The position numbers and the translations under genes are program-made. A DNA stretch of 64,000 nucleotides. It comes from Bacteroidetes bacterium HGW-Bacteroidetes-4. Lineage in GTDB: Bacteria > Bacteroidota > Bacteroidia > Bacteroidales > SZUA-534. The notes beneath the pieces were generated by a model. That model saw only the letters and a program-made list of their open reading frames with translations, did no database searches and had not been told where the DNA came from. The DNA lies in contig PHDD01000001.1 of the NCBI GenBank assembly GCA_002840905.1, forward strand, positions 248,001-312,000, given 5' to 3'. Below are positions 26,263 to 38,285 of this stretch, in pieces. The number at the start of each line of letters is the position of its first letter. Position 1 is the stretch's first letter.

Positions 26263-26388
26263 ACTATTTTTTAGCTTCCGCCATACTTTCAACAACTGTT
26301 TTTACCGAAATAGATAAGTACTAAATACGAATCGAACACTATTCACCGAAAAAATCAGCGATTCTTCTCATTCTTCTAAAAAAACAGT

Positions 26389-26396
26389 TATTTTTG
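26389..26396 (+). promoter_or_regulatory. Candidate -7 element of secA
   Basis: TATTTTTG fits TAnnTTTG, with the start expected near 26403 and a leader of about 65 bases before secA. No clear -33 element is seen at the right spacing. Confidence 0.35.
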
Positions 26397-26469
26397 TCAG
26401 ACTCCTTAAAAAATAGGAAAAATACTTTCTAAAAATCTGAGAATTAAAGAAATATAATAAAAATATAAA

Positions 26470-29400
26470 ATGGATATTGTAAATAAATTTTTGACAAAAT
26501 TTTTTGGAAATAAGTCGGACCGCGATATTAAAGAGGTTATGCCTGTTGTTGATAAAGCTAAAGAAGCTTACGTCACCTTAATGCAGGTATCAAACGATGA
26601 ATTACGCCAAAAATCCAAGGAACTCCAGCTAAGGATAACCGAATACATACAAGCCGAGAATGATTCAATTGCTGCTTTAAGAGAAAAACTCGACAGCGAT
26701 CAGTTGGAAATTGAAGAACGCGAAGCTATTTATAATGAAATTGATAAAATTGAAGCCCTAATCGACGATAAAATTGAAACAGTTCTCGACGAGATACTTC
26801 CCATGGCTTTTGCCATTGTAAAAGAAACCGCCCGCAGGTTTAAAGAGCACGAGTCAATTGAAGTTACCGCTAATCAATTCGATAAAGATATTGCAGCCAA
26901 ACGTGACAGTGTTGAGATAAAAGGCGATCGAGCCATCTGGTACAACCAGTGGATGGCCGGAGGAAACGAGGTAACCTGGGATATGGTTCACTACGATGTG
27001 CAGTTGATTGGTGGTGTGGTTTTACATAAAGGTAAAATTGCTGAAATGGCCACAGGTGAAGGAAAAACACTGGTAGCTACTTTACCGGTTTTTCTGAACG
27101 CTTTAACCCATCGCGGGGTACATATTGTTACTGTTAACGATTACCTGGCCAAACGTGATGCCGAATGGATGGGCACGCTTTATGAATTTCACGGACTTTC
27201 GGTTGATTGTATCGACAAGCATCAACCCAACTCTGAGGAACGCCGGAAAGCGTATCAGGCCGATATTACCTTTGGAACCAACAACGAATTTGGTTTCGAT
27301 TACCTGCGCGATAATATGGCCATCAGCCCCGACGATTTGGTTCAAAGGCGGCACAATTATGCCATTGTTGATGAGGTGGACTCGGTTTTAATTGACGATG
27401 CCCGGACACCCCTCATTATTTCAGGACCTGTACCTCGCGGCGAGAATCAATTATTTGAAGAACTGAAACCAAAAGTTTCAAAATTATACACAGTTCAGCG
27501 TAACCTGGTAACCCAGATTTTGTCTGAAGCCAAGAAATTAATCAGCGAAGGCAAAGATGAAGAAGGCGGATTACTTTTGCTAAGGGCTCATAAAGGTTTA
27601 CCAAAAAACAAAGCGATCATAAAGTACCTGAATGAGCCGGGAATGAAAGTGATGTTGCAGAAAACCGAGAACTTTTACATGCAGGAAAACAGTAAAAACA
27701 TGCATAAAGTTACCGAAGAACTGTATTTTGTTATCGACGAAAAATTAAATTCGGTAGAATTGACCGACAAGGGTATCGATTTAATTTCGTCCGATGCTGA
27801 AGACTCAAGCTTCTTTGTACTACCCGATGTAGGTGCCGAAATAGCTGAACTGGAAAAGAACATTACCGATCCTGAAGAGAAAATCAAGCTTAAAGATCAA
27901 CTCTTGCAGGATTATTCCATAAAATCGGAACGTGTGCATACCATCAATCAGCTTTTAAAAGCTTATGCCATGTTCGAAATCGATGTGGAATATGTGGTTA
28001 TCGACAATAAAGTAAAAATTGTAGATGAGCAAACCGGTCGTATTATGGAAGGCCGCCGCTATTCCGATGGCTTGCATCAGGCCATTGAAGCAAAAGAAAA
28101 TGTTAAGGTTGAAGCAGCTACCCAGACTTTTGCTACCATTACCCTGCAGAATTATTTCAGAATGTACCATAAACTGGCCGGTATGACCGGTACAGCCGAA
28201 ACCGAAGCTGGTGAATTGTGGGACATCTATAAACTCGATGTAGTGGTTATTCCAACCAATAGGCCCATTACCCGAAAAGACCATGAAGATTTAGTTTTTA
28301 AAACCACCCGCGAAAAATACAATGCCGTAATCGACGAGGTTGTAAGTCTTGTCGATAAAGGCCGACCGGTATTGGTAGGTACAACATCGGTTGAGGTGTC
28401 GGAATTGTTAAGCCGAATGTTGAAGATGAAAGGCATCAAACACAATGTGCTGAATGCCAAATTGCACCAGCGCGAAGCCGAAGTGGTAGCCGAAGCCGGT
28501 AAACCAAAAGCTGTAACTATTGCTACCAACATGGCAGGTAGGGGTACCGACATTAAGCTTACGCCTGAAGTTAAAGAAGCCGGTGGTTTGGCCATTTTAG
28601 GTACAGAACGTCACGAATCACGCCGTGTCGACAGGCAGTTGCGTGGTCGTGCCGGTCGTCAGGGTGACCCTGGTTCATCACAATTCTTTGTGGCGCTCGA
28701 CGATAACTTAATGCGCTTGTTTGGTTCCGACCGTATTGCCGGATTGATGGACCGTATGGGCTTGAAAGAAGGTGAAGTTATTCAGCATTCCATGATTTCA
28801 AAGAGTATTGAAAGAGCCCAGAAAAAAGTGGAAGAAAATAACTTCGGTATCCGGAAACGGCTTTTGGAATACGACGATGTAATGAACAACCAACGTGAGG
28901 TAATATACAAACGCCGTAAACACGCACTGTTTGGCGACAGGTTGCAGGTTGATATTGTAAACAACATGTACGATGTTTGTGAAAACATGGTAGCCGATTA
29001 TCAGGATGCCGGCGATTTTGAAGGCCTTAAAATTGATACCATCCGTTCCCTGTCGGCTGAGGTTCCTTTTACCGAAGAGGAATTTATGAAGCAGGATGTG
29101 TCGGAACTTACTGAAAAACTTTACAAAACGGTATTGGAATCCTACAAACGTAAATCGAAAACCATTCAAGAGCGGGTATTCCCGGTGGTGAAAAATGTAT
29201 ATGAACGACAGGGACAGGTTTACGAAAACATTGTAATACCGATAACCGACGGACAAAAAACCTATAATATTATTACCAATCTGAAAAAGGCTTATGAGTC
29301 AGAAGGCAAAGACCTGGTAAAATCCATTGAAAAATCGATTAGTTTAATAACTATCGATGAAGCTTGGAAAGAACATTTACGCGAGATGGACGATTTAAAG

Positions 29401-29754
29401 CAGTCGGTTCAGAATGCCACCTACGAACAAAAAGATCCCCTGCTTATTTATAAGTTCGAATCGTTCGAGTTGTTTAAAACCATGATTAATAAGGTTGGTC
29501 GCGATATGGTTTCAATTCTTATGAAAGGAAACATACCGGTTCAGGAACCCGAACAGGTAAAACAAGCCGAACAACGCCGTAAACTCGATATGAGCAAATA
29601 TAACACTTCCCGCTCTGAACAAGGCAGTGAAGCCGGTGAACAGCAAAAAAGAGTACAACCCGTGCGGGTAGAAAAAAAGGTAGGACGAAACGATCCCTGC
29701 CCTTGTGGAAGTGGAAAAAAATATAAGAATTGTCACGGAATAAATGCCAGCTAA
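26470..29754 (+). CDS. secA: Protein translocase ATPase SecA
   Basis: The motor that drives preproteins through SecYEG. The 1,094-residue length is typical for Bacteroidota SecA, which carries an insertion compared with the roughly 900 residues of Escherichia coli. Walker [14 protein letters not shown] is near residue 192, DEAD-type [20 protein letters not shown] follows, [11 protein letters not shown] and [17 protein letters not shown] are in the second motor domain, and the C-terminal zinc motif [14 protein letters not shown] is intact. It is followed directly by the DUF6913 gene (ATG next to the stop codon) and dapA, so these share a transcript. Confidence 0.98.
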   Translation: MDIVNKFLTKFFGNKSDRDIKEVMPVVDKAKEAYVTLMQVSNDELRQKSKELQLRITEYIQAENDSIAALREKLDSDQLEIEEREAIYNEIDKIEALIDDKIETVLDEILPMAFAIVKETARRFKEHESIEVTANQFDKDIAAKRDSVEIKGDRAIWYNQWMAGGNEVTWDMVHYDVQLIGGVVLHKGKIAEMATGEGKTLVATLPVFLNALTHRGVHIVTVNDYLAKRDAEWMGTLYEFHGLSVDCIDKHQPNSEERRKAYQADITFGTNNEFGFDYLRDNMAISPDDLVQRRHNYAIVDEVDSVLIDDARTPLIISGPVPRGENQLFEELKPKVSKLYTVQRNLVTQILSEAKKLISEGKDEEGGLLLLRAHKGLPKNKAIIKYLNEPGMKVMLQKTENFYMQENSKNMHKVTEELYFVIDEKLNSVELTDKGIDLISSDAEDSSFFVLPDVGAEIAELEKNITDPEEKIKLKDQLLQDYSIKSERVHTINQLLKAYAMFEIDVEYVVIDNKVKIVDEQTGRIMEGRRYSDGLHQAIEAKENVKVEAATQTFATITLQNYFRMYHKLAGMTGTAETEAGELWDIYKLDVVVIPTNRPITRKDHEDLVFKTTREKYNAVIDEVVSLVDKGRPVLVGTTSVEVSELLSRMLKMKGIKHNVLNAKLHQREAEVVAEAGKPKAVTIATNMAGRGTDIKLTPEVKEAGGLAILGTERHESRRVDRQLRGRAGRQGDPGSSQFFVALDDNLMRLFGSDRIAGLMDRMGLKEGEVIQHSMISKSIERAQKKVEENNFGIRKRLLEYDDVMNNQREVIYKRRKHALFGDRLQVDIVNNMYDVCENMVADYQDAGDFEGLKIDTIRSLSAEVPFTEEEFMKQDVSELTEKLYKTVLESYKRKSKTIQERVFPVVKNVYERQGQVYENIVIPITDGQKTYNIITNLKKAYESEGKDLVKSIEKSISLITIDEAWKEHLREMDDLKQSVQNATYEQKDPLLIYKFESFELFKTMINKVGRDMVSILMKGNIPVQEPEQVKQAEQRRKLDMSKYNTSRSEQGSEAGEQQKRVQPVRVEKKVGRNDPCPCGSGKKYKNCHGINAS

Positions 29755-30306
29755 ATGGGTGTTCAAAAAAAATACAATCCATTTAAAGCCCGTTTTAATA
29801 AACTTTTTTTACGGAGCTACACCAATGATACGGAACGTGAAGTCACCATTACTCCGTTAAATAAGGTGCAATCAGTAGGGGTAACTTTTGTTGTGACCAA
29901 TCCCAAAGAATTGGAAACGGTTAAGAAAGTTATTAAGCAGATTGCCAAACGCGGGCTAAATACTTTTGCACTGGGCTACATTCCAGAAAAAAAACCAAAC
30001 GATTTTTACCTGAGTGAAAAAACCATCAACTTTTTTTACGACAAAGAGCTTGACTGGCTTTTACGGCCTGATAGCGATGCTACACTCGAATTTCAGCAAA
30101 GACACTTCGACATTTTAATCGATTTGGGTTCTGTTGAATACCCGCCCATGCATTATCTTTTATATAAATCGAAGGCTAAATTTAAGGTGGGTTGGTTTAC
30201 CAATCAGGAAAAAAGTCCTTTCGATTTAATGATAAACATGGCGCCTGAAGAGGGATGCGAATCTTTTATTTCTCAAGTACTCCATTATCTCGATAAATTT
30301 AACTAG
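29755..30306 (+). CDS. DUF6913 family protein
   Basis: A 183-residue protein of a small Bacteroidota family, DUF6913 as I recall it, of unknown function. It begins immediately after the secA stop codon and ends 12 bases before dapA, so it is in the same operon. No signal peptide or TM segment is present. The sequence has an alternating strand/helix pattern (VGVTFVVTNPKELETVKKVIKQIAKRG, HFDILIDLGSVEYPPMHYLLYKSKAKFKVGW) consistent with a compact alpha/beta cytoplasmic domain. No catalytic motif is recognised. Confidence 0.8.
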   Translation: MGVQKKYNPFKARFNKLFLRSYTNDTEREVTITPLNKVQSVGVTFVVTNPKELETVKKVIKQIAKRGLNTFALGYIPEKKPNDFYLSEKTINFFYDKELDWLLRPDSDATLEFQQRHFDILIDLGSVEYPPMHYLLYKSKAKFKVGWFTNQEKSPFDLMINMAPEEGCESFISQVLHYLDKFN

Positions 30307-30318
30307 AAACTCAACCCG

Positions 30319-31206
30319 ATGAAAGCAAATCAATTTAGAGGAACAGGAGTTGCACTGATTACTCCATTTAGAAAAGACGAAAGCATCGATTTTAACGCCT
30401 TGGAACGATTGGTTGAGAAACAGATTGCCAATAACGTGAATTTTTTGGTTGCTTTGGGAACCACAAGTGAGGCACCAACCCTTTCGTCCGATGAAAAAGC
30501 CGCTGTGGTTGATTTCATTATCGAGATAAACAATAACAGACTTCCTTTGGTGGTGGGTTGTGGAGGAAACAATACCCGCGATTTGGTACATCAGTTACGC
30601 AAGTACAATGGCAAAGCCGGAGTCGATGGTATCCTGTCGGTGGCGCCTTATTATAACAAACCCAATCAGATCGGTTTATATGAGCATTATAAAGCGTTGG
30701 CCAATGCCTGTCAATTGCCCTTAATCCTTTACAATGTACCGGGCCGAACCGGTTCAAATATTGCCGCTTCAACGGCCATTAAACTGGCAAAGAATCATAA
30801 AAACATTGTAGCCATTAAAGAAGCTTCGGGCGATTTTAAACAAGCCATGGAATTGGTACAAAACAAACCAACAGATTTTCTGGTGCTTTCAGGCGACGAT
30901 GCTTTGGCATTGCCACTAATTTCGCTGGGTTTTGATGGCATAATTTCTGTAGTTGCCAATGCTTTTCCCGGTGAATTTTCGTCCATGGTTAATAGTGCAC
31001 TTAAAGGGGACTTTAATCAGGCCCGGACTCAGCATTACCGCTTAATTGAAATCATTCATTCACTTTTTGAAGAAGGAAATCCGGCAGGGGTTAAAGCTTA
31101 TATGGTGCTGAACGATGCCATTGAAAACAGCTTGCGTCTTCCCCTGGTTCCGGTAAGTAAAAACCTGATGGAACGCATAAAGCATTTGAATAATAATCTG
31201 ACTTAA
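30319..31206 (+). CDS. dapA: 4-hydroxy-tetrahydrodipicolinate synthase
   Basis: Condenses pyruvate with aspartate semialdehyde, the first committed step of lysine and diaminopimelate synthesis. The 295-residue TIM-barrel protein has GTTSEAPTLS (Thr48-Thr49), YNVPGRTGSN with Tyr138, and the Schiff-base Lys167 in AIKEASGDF. All family signatures are present and length is normal. It is cotranscribed with the DUF6913 gene upstream; the next gene begins 3 bases after its stop. Confidence 0.97.
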   Translation: MKANQFRGTGVALITPFRKDESIDFNALERLVEKQIANNVNFLVALGTTSEAPTLSSDEKAAVVDFIIEINNNRLPLVVGCGGNNTRDLVHQLRKYNGKAGVDGILSVAPYYNKPNQIGLYEHYKALANACQLPLILYNVPGRTGSNIAASTAIKLAKNHKNIVAIKEASGDFKQAMELVQNKPTDFLVLSGDDALALPLISLGFDGIISVVANAFPGEFSSMVNSALKGDFNQARTQHYRLIEIIHSLFEEGNPAGVKAYMVLNDAIENSLRLPLVPVSKNLMERIKHLNNNLT

Positions 31207-31209
31207 TCG

Positions 31210-32139
31210 ATGGCGCACTCAACTTTGTGCACCCAAGTAATTATGTCTTCACATAAAACAGTTTATACCAAAGCACAAATTGGCTGTATCTTTACTTTCA
31301 CCTTAAAAAAGGAACTGCAAGTTGAGAATGATGTCGCTACCTACTATGTTATTGAAGACCCGCAGCAAAGCCGTTTTCTAATTCCTAAATTAAATTACGA
31401 GCATTTCGGTTTTAAACCGGGCGATATTCTGCATTGCACCTTGGACCAGATAAACTGTAAAGGTGAAATTTTTTTTGAACCGGTAAATCCTTATTACGAA
31501 AAAGGAAAAAGTTATCGGTTCAAACACCAGGGACGACAGGTAATTTCGAATTACTTCGGGCTATCGGAACAAGTTATTAAGGTAACTGATGTGTTTGGTC
31601 AGGAACAATGGGTTCGTTTTGCTGCAGGTATCGACCTTAAGGATGGAGAACTTTTGGCCGAGGTGGTTTACATTAAAAAAGGAAAACTATTTTTAATTCC
31701 CCGAGGACATTTTGAGTATAAAAGCGGACGTTTATGGGGGCGTTTTAAGGTGATTGCAGAATTTATTACCGAACGCTTTAACGAAAGCCTGCTGCTTAAA
31801 GATTCTGCCGGAAATGACCATGTAATGATTGCCAATGCCTATCAAAATTACAATCTGAAACCGGGTACAAATTTTTTGGGTTTAATTAGTGCATTTAGCT
31901 CCAAAGGTTTTGTGTATATCGAACCTGAACACCCACACTACAAATTGGACGAATTTTATAAATTTTTGGTAGTCGACACCTTGAACGATAAGACTGGGTG
32001 GTTTGCTTTTGTTGAAGATAACAGGGGCGAAGTTTTTAAAATAAATAGTTATAAAGAACCGCTGGTAAAAGGAAGTCGGGTAAACTTACGGGTTAAAGAT
32101 TGGAATAAAGGAAAACCGGTATTGGAAATTCTTAACTAA
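31210..32139 (+). CDS. S1/OB-like repeat protein
   Basis: A 309-residue protein with three related segments: GEIFFEPVNPYYEKGKSYRF (about 85-104), GKLFLIPRGHFEYKSGRLWG (about 158-177) and GFVYIEPEHPHYKLDEFYKF (about 233-252). Each follows a strand-rich stretch, the pattern of repeated small OB/S1-like nucleic-acid-binding domains. No signal peptide is present. ATG 31210 is used; ATG 31243 (MSSHKTVYTKAQIGC) also fits and would start nearer the first domain. It follows dapA by 3 bases and a strong terminator follows its stop. RNA binding is inference. Confidence 0.7.
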   Translation: MAHSTLCTQVIMSSHKTVYTKAQIGCIFTFTLKKELQVENDVATYYVIEDPQQSRFLIPKLNYEHFGFKPGDILHCTLDQINCKGEIFFEPVNPYYEKGKSYRFKHQGRQVISNYFGLSEQVIKVTDVFGQEQWVRFAAGIDLKDGELLAEVVYIKKGKLFLIPRGHFEYKSGRLWGRFKVIAEFITERFNESLLLKDSAGNDHVMIANAYQNYNLKPGTNFLGLISAFSSKGFVYIEPEHPHYKLDEFYKFLVVDTLNDKTGWFAFVEDNRGEVFKINSYKEPLVKGSRVNLRVKDWNKGKPVLEILN

Positions 32140-32175
32140 AAAAACCTGATTTCGTTGTTTAAATCAGGTTTTTTT
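32139..32175. terminator. Bidirectional terminator between convergent genes
   Basis: AAAAAACCTGATTT (about 32139-32152) pairs with AAATCAGGTTTTTT (32161-32174), with A- and T-runs on both sides. It can end the secA-dapA operon on plus and the HNH-like gene on minus. Confidence 0.92.
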
Positions 32176-32191
32176 GCAGACAAGAGGTGGC

Positions 32192-32629
32192 TTATTTTAC
32201 ATCTACCCATACTTCATTGTCTTTAATGCGCCTAACATGTGTACGATTGATGTTGAATTTTCGCGAAACTTCGCCCATGGAATAACCCTCTTCGAGCATT
32301 CGACGGATTTCAACAACATCTTCACGGTTAATACCATCCCATTCCAGGTTGGTAACGTAATTGTTCATTTCGTTGCCATCTTTATGACGAACCCGTCGGC
32401 GTCCTTTCGAGGGTTCCTGAATAAAGGCATCGGCAACTAAAATAGCCACTTTAACCGAACGGTACGAACCATCGGGTCGGCTAAGCCTGACACTATACTT
32501 GTCAGGATCCAAGGTTAAAAAACGCTCGGAAAACTTACCGCTTTTTAAGCGGCGAAGAAATTTAACAGTTCCCTTGTTTGAAACGTAGTAACCATCAAAT
32601 CCTTCGATTTCTCTGAATACTTCTTTCAT
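32192..32629 (-). CDS. NUMOD4/HNH-like DNA-binding protein
   Basis: A 145-residue protein. Residues 1-30 (EVFREIEGFDGYYVSNKGTVKF) match the NUMOD4 DNA-binding motif of homing endonucleases. RHKDGNEMNNYVTNLEWDGIN is the second half of an HNH nuclease motif, and the end (DVVEIRRMLEEGYSMGEVSRKFNINRTHVRRI) is a helix-turn-helix. The first HNH histidine, usually in a VHRLVA-like segment, is replaced by VKVAILVADAF, so nuclease activity is doubtful and a domesticated DNA-binding role is plausible. ATG 32629 is supported by a promoter whose start point (about 32656) lies downstream of the earlier in-frame start 32692. Confidence 0.8.
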   Translation of the reverse strand: MKEVFREIEGFDGYYVSNKGTVKFLRRLKSGKFSERFLTLDPDKYSVRLSRPDGSYRSVKVAILVADAFIQEPSKGRRRVRHKDGNEMNNYVTNLEWDGINREDVVEIRRMLEEGYSMGEVSRKFNINRTHVRRIKDNEVWVDVK

Positions 32630-32662
32630 AATAATTTGCTTTGTATGTAGTCCAATTGTTAA

Positions 32663-34984
<2,322 letters not shown>

Positions 34985-36160
34985 TTATTGGTTTATTACT
35001 CCTGAACCAATGAGTTCGTCGTTGTGGTACCAGGCAGCAAACTGTCCGGCGGTAAGTCCCCGTTGCGCTTCGGCAAAGGTAATGTACATTCCCTCGGGAC
35101 GATAGTGCAACGTTGCATTCTGTAAGGGTTGACGGTAACGAATGCGAACCAGCAGGTCGAGGTTTTCGCCCGGATTCATTTTTTTATCCGGTCGTACCCA
35201 GTGTACTTCGTCGGCTTTTATAAAGAGGGCATTGCGGTACAGGCCGGGATGTTGCTGCCCCATGCCAGCATACACCACATTTTTTTCAATGTCGGTAGCA
35301 ATTACAAACATGGGTTCGGCTTTTCCGCCAATATTCAATCCTTTACGCTGGCCAATGGTAAAAAACTGGGCTCCCTGATGGGGACCAATTACTTTTCCGT
35401 CGGCAGGATTGTAAAACCGGGGTTTGGACAGCGCTTCGAGTAGGTTTGTATCAATGGCTGGCCGGTTTTGGTAATAGGTTTCGGGAATTTCTACAATATC
35501 GCCCTGGCGTGCTTTAAGTTTTTGTTGCAGAAAAACCGGCAAATCGACTTTTCCCACGAAACAGATTCCCTGCGAGTCTTTTCGTTCGGCGCTGGCCAGG
35601 TTTAATTCGGAAGCAATGCGGCGCACTTCGGGTTTTTGAAGATGCCCGATGGGGAAAAGCGCCTTTTCAAGTTGCTTTTGGCTCAACTGGCAAAGAAAAT
35701 AGCTTTGGTCTTTATTGGGATCAAGTCCGGCCAGTAAACGGTAGTAGGTTTTTCCTTCGTTCACAATTTCATCTTTGCGGCAGTAATGTCCGGTGGCAAC
35801 ATAATCGGCTCCTAAAGCCAGGGCAGCATTCATAAAAGCCTCGAATTTTATTTCACGGTTGCAAAGTACATCGGGGTTTGGCGTGCGTCCTTTTTCGTAT
35901 TCATCGAACATATAATCGACCACCCGCTTGCGGTATTCATCGCTTAGGTCGACATATTCGAAAGGAATGTCGAGTTTGCGGGCTACCATTTCGGCAAAAA
36001 GCCGATCGTCGTCGTAGGGGCAATCGCCCTGAAGAACACCAACCGTATCGTGCCAGTTTTTCATAAACATACCTATCACTTCGTAGCCCTGTTCTTTAAG
36101 CAGGTAAGCGGCAACGCTTGAATCAACTCCTCCCGATAAACCAACAACAACTCGTATCAT
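34985..36160 (-). CDS. mnmA: tRNA-specific 2-thiouridylase MnmA
   Basis: Thiolates the wobble uridine (U34) of tRNA-Lys, -Glu and -Gln. The 391-residue protein has the P-loop SGGVDSS (residues 9-15), catalytic Cys100 in VLCNREIKF and Cys200 in [14 protein letters not shown], and [18 protein letters not shown]. The pair of cysteines needed for persulfide chemistry is intact. A -7-like element (TAACTTTG, minus strand 36185-36178) lies 18 bases before the ATG. It acts on the TTT tRNA-Lys genes near the left edge, although they are not linked to it. Confidence 0.97.
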   Translation of the reverse strand: MIRVVVGLSGGVDSSVAAYLLKEQGYEVIGMFMKNWHDTVGVLQGDCPYDDDRLFAEMVARKLDIPFEYVDLSDEYRKRVVDYMFDEYEKGRTPNPDVLCNREIKFEAFMNAALALGADYVATGHYCRKDEIVNEGKTYYRLLAGLDPNKDQSYFLCQLSQKQLEKALFPIGHLQKPEVRRIASELNLASAERKDSQGICFVGKVDLPVFLQQKLKARQGDIVEIPETYYQNRPAIDTNLLEALSKPRFYNPADGKVIGPHQGAQFFTIGQRKGLNIGGKAEPMFVIATDIEKNVVYAGMGQQHPGLYRNALFIKADEVHWVRPDKKMNPGENLDLLVRIRYRQPLQNATLHYRPEGMYITFAEAQRGLTAGQFAAWYHNDELIGSGVINQ

Positions 36161-36402
36161 TTTATAAAATTTGCAGGCAAAGTTAAAAATAAAGTTGATA
36201 AGTTTAAAGAAGCTTAAGCAGCCCCTTTCCCGATTTTGGATAAAAGGGTTAAGGTGCCGCTAAACCCTGACAGAAATATATGTTCTGTTTGAATTTAACA
36301 GGCAGGTTTCACTAAAAGCATTAGCGTAATGGCATTAAATAATCGCTCCAGCCTTTTGGTAACAGGGGGGCTTGAAAAAAAATAAAAAAAACGAAGGTGA
36401 AG

Positions 36403-36435
36403 TTTGTCCTTGAAAAAGATTTTGGTTTACCTTTG
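36403..36435 (+). promoter_or_regulatory. Promoter of the cobalamin riboswitch transcript
   Basis: TTTG (36403-36406), 21 bases, TACCTTTG (36428-36435) is a perfect match to TTTG/TAnnTTTG. The start point, about 36442, falls exactly where the riboswitch begins. Confidence 0.75.
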
Positions 36436-36442
36436 CCTTACA

Positions 36443-36632
36443 ATGGTTTCCAACAGGAGTTTTCTCCTTAGGATGAAAAGGGAATGCCGTGAGAATCGGC
36501 AACAGTACCCGCTGCTGTATGCTCTAATAACTTTTTGCCAACACCTTTGCCACTGTCGGTTTAATACCTGCGGGAAGGCCTGGTAAAAAGGGAGTAAGTC
36601 AGAAGACCTGCCATAAGTATTAAGAACCTAAG
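36443..36632 (+). promoter_or_regulatory. Cobalamin (AdoCbl) riboswitch
   Basis: The conserved elements occur in order: AAAAGGGAATGCCGTGAGAA near 36475-36494, ATCGGCAACAGTACCCGCTGCTG after it, the B12 box GCCACTG (36549-36555), GGGAAGGC (36572-36579), and AGTCAGAAGACCTGCC (about 36597-36612). Together they are diagnostic of the class. It lies 117 bases before the start of a T9SS DUF4465 protein. No strong terminator is visible between it and the ATG, so control is probably at translation; that is inference. Confidence 0.95.
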
Positions 36633-36748
36633 CTTTCGGGAGTAAAAGCAAGTGGTGCTGTAAGTCGATTATTTTCTCCTTCAGTACTTCAAAAAAAATC
36701 CCATGAGTTAAGGTTGGTTTAATTATTAATCAATTTATCAACTTTAGT

Positions 36749-37942
36749 ATGAAAAAGAATTACATTTTAATGCTGGCTTTTAGCTGGCTGGTGAGTTTAA
36801 ACGGATTGCAGGCGCAACTGGTGGCGGGTTTCGACGATTTAAGTCTTGAAGCTGAGAGTTATTGGAACGGCAGCGATGGAACCGGATACTTTGTGAGTGG
36901 CCCTATAACTTTTTTAAACAGTTATAACATTGATTGGAATGCCTGGAATGGTTTTTCGTATTCCAATATTACCGACAACAATACAGTTGGCTTCAGCAAC
37001 CAGTACAGTGCTATTGCCGGAAGTGGAGCGAAGGGTTCCGCTAATTATGCCATAAGTTATTTATTTGGTAACTCAAAAATCACTTTTGGCAAAACCACCA
37101 GCCTTTATGGATTGTATGTAACCAATGCCACCTACACGGCCGGAACCATAAAAGATGGCGATGACTATTCGAAAAAGTTTGGCGGCGAAACCGGCAATGA
37201 CCCCGACTGGTTTAAACTGACAGTTAAGGGATGGAGCAATGATGAAACGCTGAAGGGTAGTGTGGACTATTACCTGGCCGATTACCGTTTTAGCGACAAT
37301 TCGGCTGATTACATTGTAAACGATTGGCAGTGGGTCGATTTGCGTGAGCTGCAAGAAGTAGATTACCTGACCTTTGAGCTCTCGTCGAGCGATAATGGCG
37401 ATTGGGGAATGAATACCCCGGCTTTCTTTTGCATCGATAATGTTACCCTGAACGATTATACCGACATTACTTTTGTAGCTACTCATGGCGATGAAAAGCT
37501 GGCCGATGTAAGCATTGAATTTGCCGGCAGCACCCTTACCACTGACATAAATGGCGAGGTGGTATTTGAGCAGGTCTCACCCTCGACCCAAATGGTTTTT
37601 ACGGCATCGAAACCCGGATTTGTGGATTATTCTGATGTAATAAATGGCTTTGAAACCACACGGGTTGAGCTCAGCCTGACCGTGGGAGTGGATGAACAAC
37701 CGACTGAAAATGCAGTTATGGTTTATCCAACCCTGGTAAACAACATGTTGTATGTTAAAAGCAAGTCAGCGCTGAGTTCAGGGGTAATTTACAATTTGTC
37801 GGGACAAGTGCAGCAAACTTTCGAAAGCAGGGGTTCCTTCGAAATGCAGGTACCGGTGCAGGCATTAACTCCCGGAATATACTTTATCAGTGTGTCTACT
37901 GAATCAGGTGAAATAGAAAAACAACGATTTATAAAATACTAA
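36749..37942 (+). CDS. DUF4465 secreted T9SS protein under B12 riboswitch
   Basis: A 397-residue protein: signal peptide (about 1-22, ending LQAQ), a DUF4465 domain (about 25-235; AGFDDLSLEAESYWNGSDG through FFCIDNVTLND), a CarboxypepD_reg-like Ig domain (about 240-310) and a T9SS type A sorting tail (MVYPTLVNNMLYVKS...FISVSTESGEIEKQRFIKY). DUF4465 proteins recur in Bacteroidota cobamide-uptake loci, and I recall a link to the BtuH class of B12-binding surface proteins. With the riboswitch upstream, a role in capturing cobamides at the cell surface is the best inference. No TonB receptor or BtuG is adjacent, and it is not a lipoprotein. Confidence 0.82.
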   Translation: MKKNYILMLAFSWLVSLNGLQAQLVAGFDDLSLEAESYWNGSDGTGYFVSGPITFLNSYNIDWNAWNGFSYSNITDNNTVGFSNQYSAIAGSGAKGSANYAISYLFGNSKITFGKTTSLYGLYVTNATYTAGTIKDGDDYSKKFGGETGNDPDWFKLTVKGWSNDETLKGSVDYYLADYRFSDNSADYIVNDWQWVDLRELQEVDYLTFELSSSDNGDWGMNTPAFFCIDNVTLNDYTDITFVATHGDEKLADVSIEFAGSTLTTDINGEVVFEQVSPSTQMVFTASKPGFVDYSDVINGFETTRVELSLTVGVDEQPTENAVMVYPTLVNNMLYVKSKSALSSGVIYNLSGQVQQTFESRGSFEMQVPVQALTPGIYFISVSTESGEIEKQRFIKY

Positions 37943-37960
37943 AATATTCTGATGGTGACG

Positions 37961-37995
37961 AAAGGGGTTTTCCGGTATCGGAGGCCCCTTTTTTA
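37961..37995 (+). terminator. Terminator of DUF4465 gene
   Basis: AAAGGGG (37961-37967) and inner TTCCG pair with CGGA and CCCCTTT (37979-37991), followed by a T-run. It lies about 18 bases after the stop codon. Confidence 0.85.
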
Positions 37996-38110
37996 TTTAA
38001 TAAAACTACAGTTCCTTGCTGGAATCCAAAGGTAAAGGAGAGTCGAAATTGCTTTAATTGCTTTGGCTTTTACCTTAGCTTTAAGTTTATAAGATATTAG
38101 GTTTGCGCCA

Positions 38111-38150
38111 TTTGATGCGCACCAAACTATATTTTGATGCGCATCAAAAT
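38111..38150. promoter_or_regulatory. Two palindromic sites in a convergent intergenic region
   Basis: TTTTGATGCGCATCAAAA (38132-38149) is perfectly palindromic and extends one base on each side. TTTGATGCGCACCAAA (38111-38126) is a one-mismatch copy. Their centres are 22 bases apart, two helical turns. They sit between the stop codons of the DUF4465 gene and the histidine kinase, where no gene starts. There is no loop, so a DNA-binding site is more likely than an RNA hairpin. The remainder of 37996-38285 shows only a weak hairpin (AAGGTAAAG/CTTTTACCTT, about 38028-38076). Confidence 0.7.
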
Positions 38151-38285
38151 TTCAACAACACAGCAGTTAAGGGTTAAAAAGTAATTGGATTTAAGTTGTT
38201 ATTTCATTTGAACTAATGCAAAACCTTTGTACCAAAAAAATATAAATTTCTTTAATGATATCCTGTCTGTATGCATCGGGGTAAG

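Noticed and set aside
32192-32629. An active homing endonuclease or mobile intron
   Set aside because: The gene is not inside another coding region or an RNA gene, and the first HNH histidine is absent.
36404-36586. 60-codon plus-strand frame
   Set aside because: It covers the promoter and the cobalamin riboswitch; conserved RNA elements explain the sequence.
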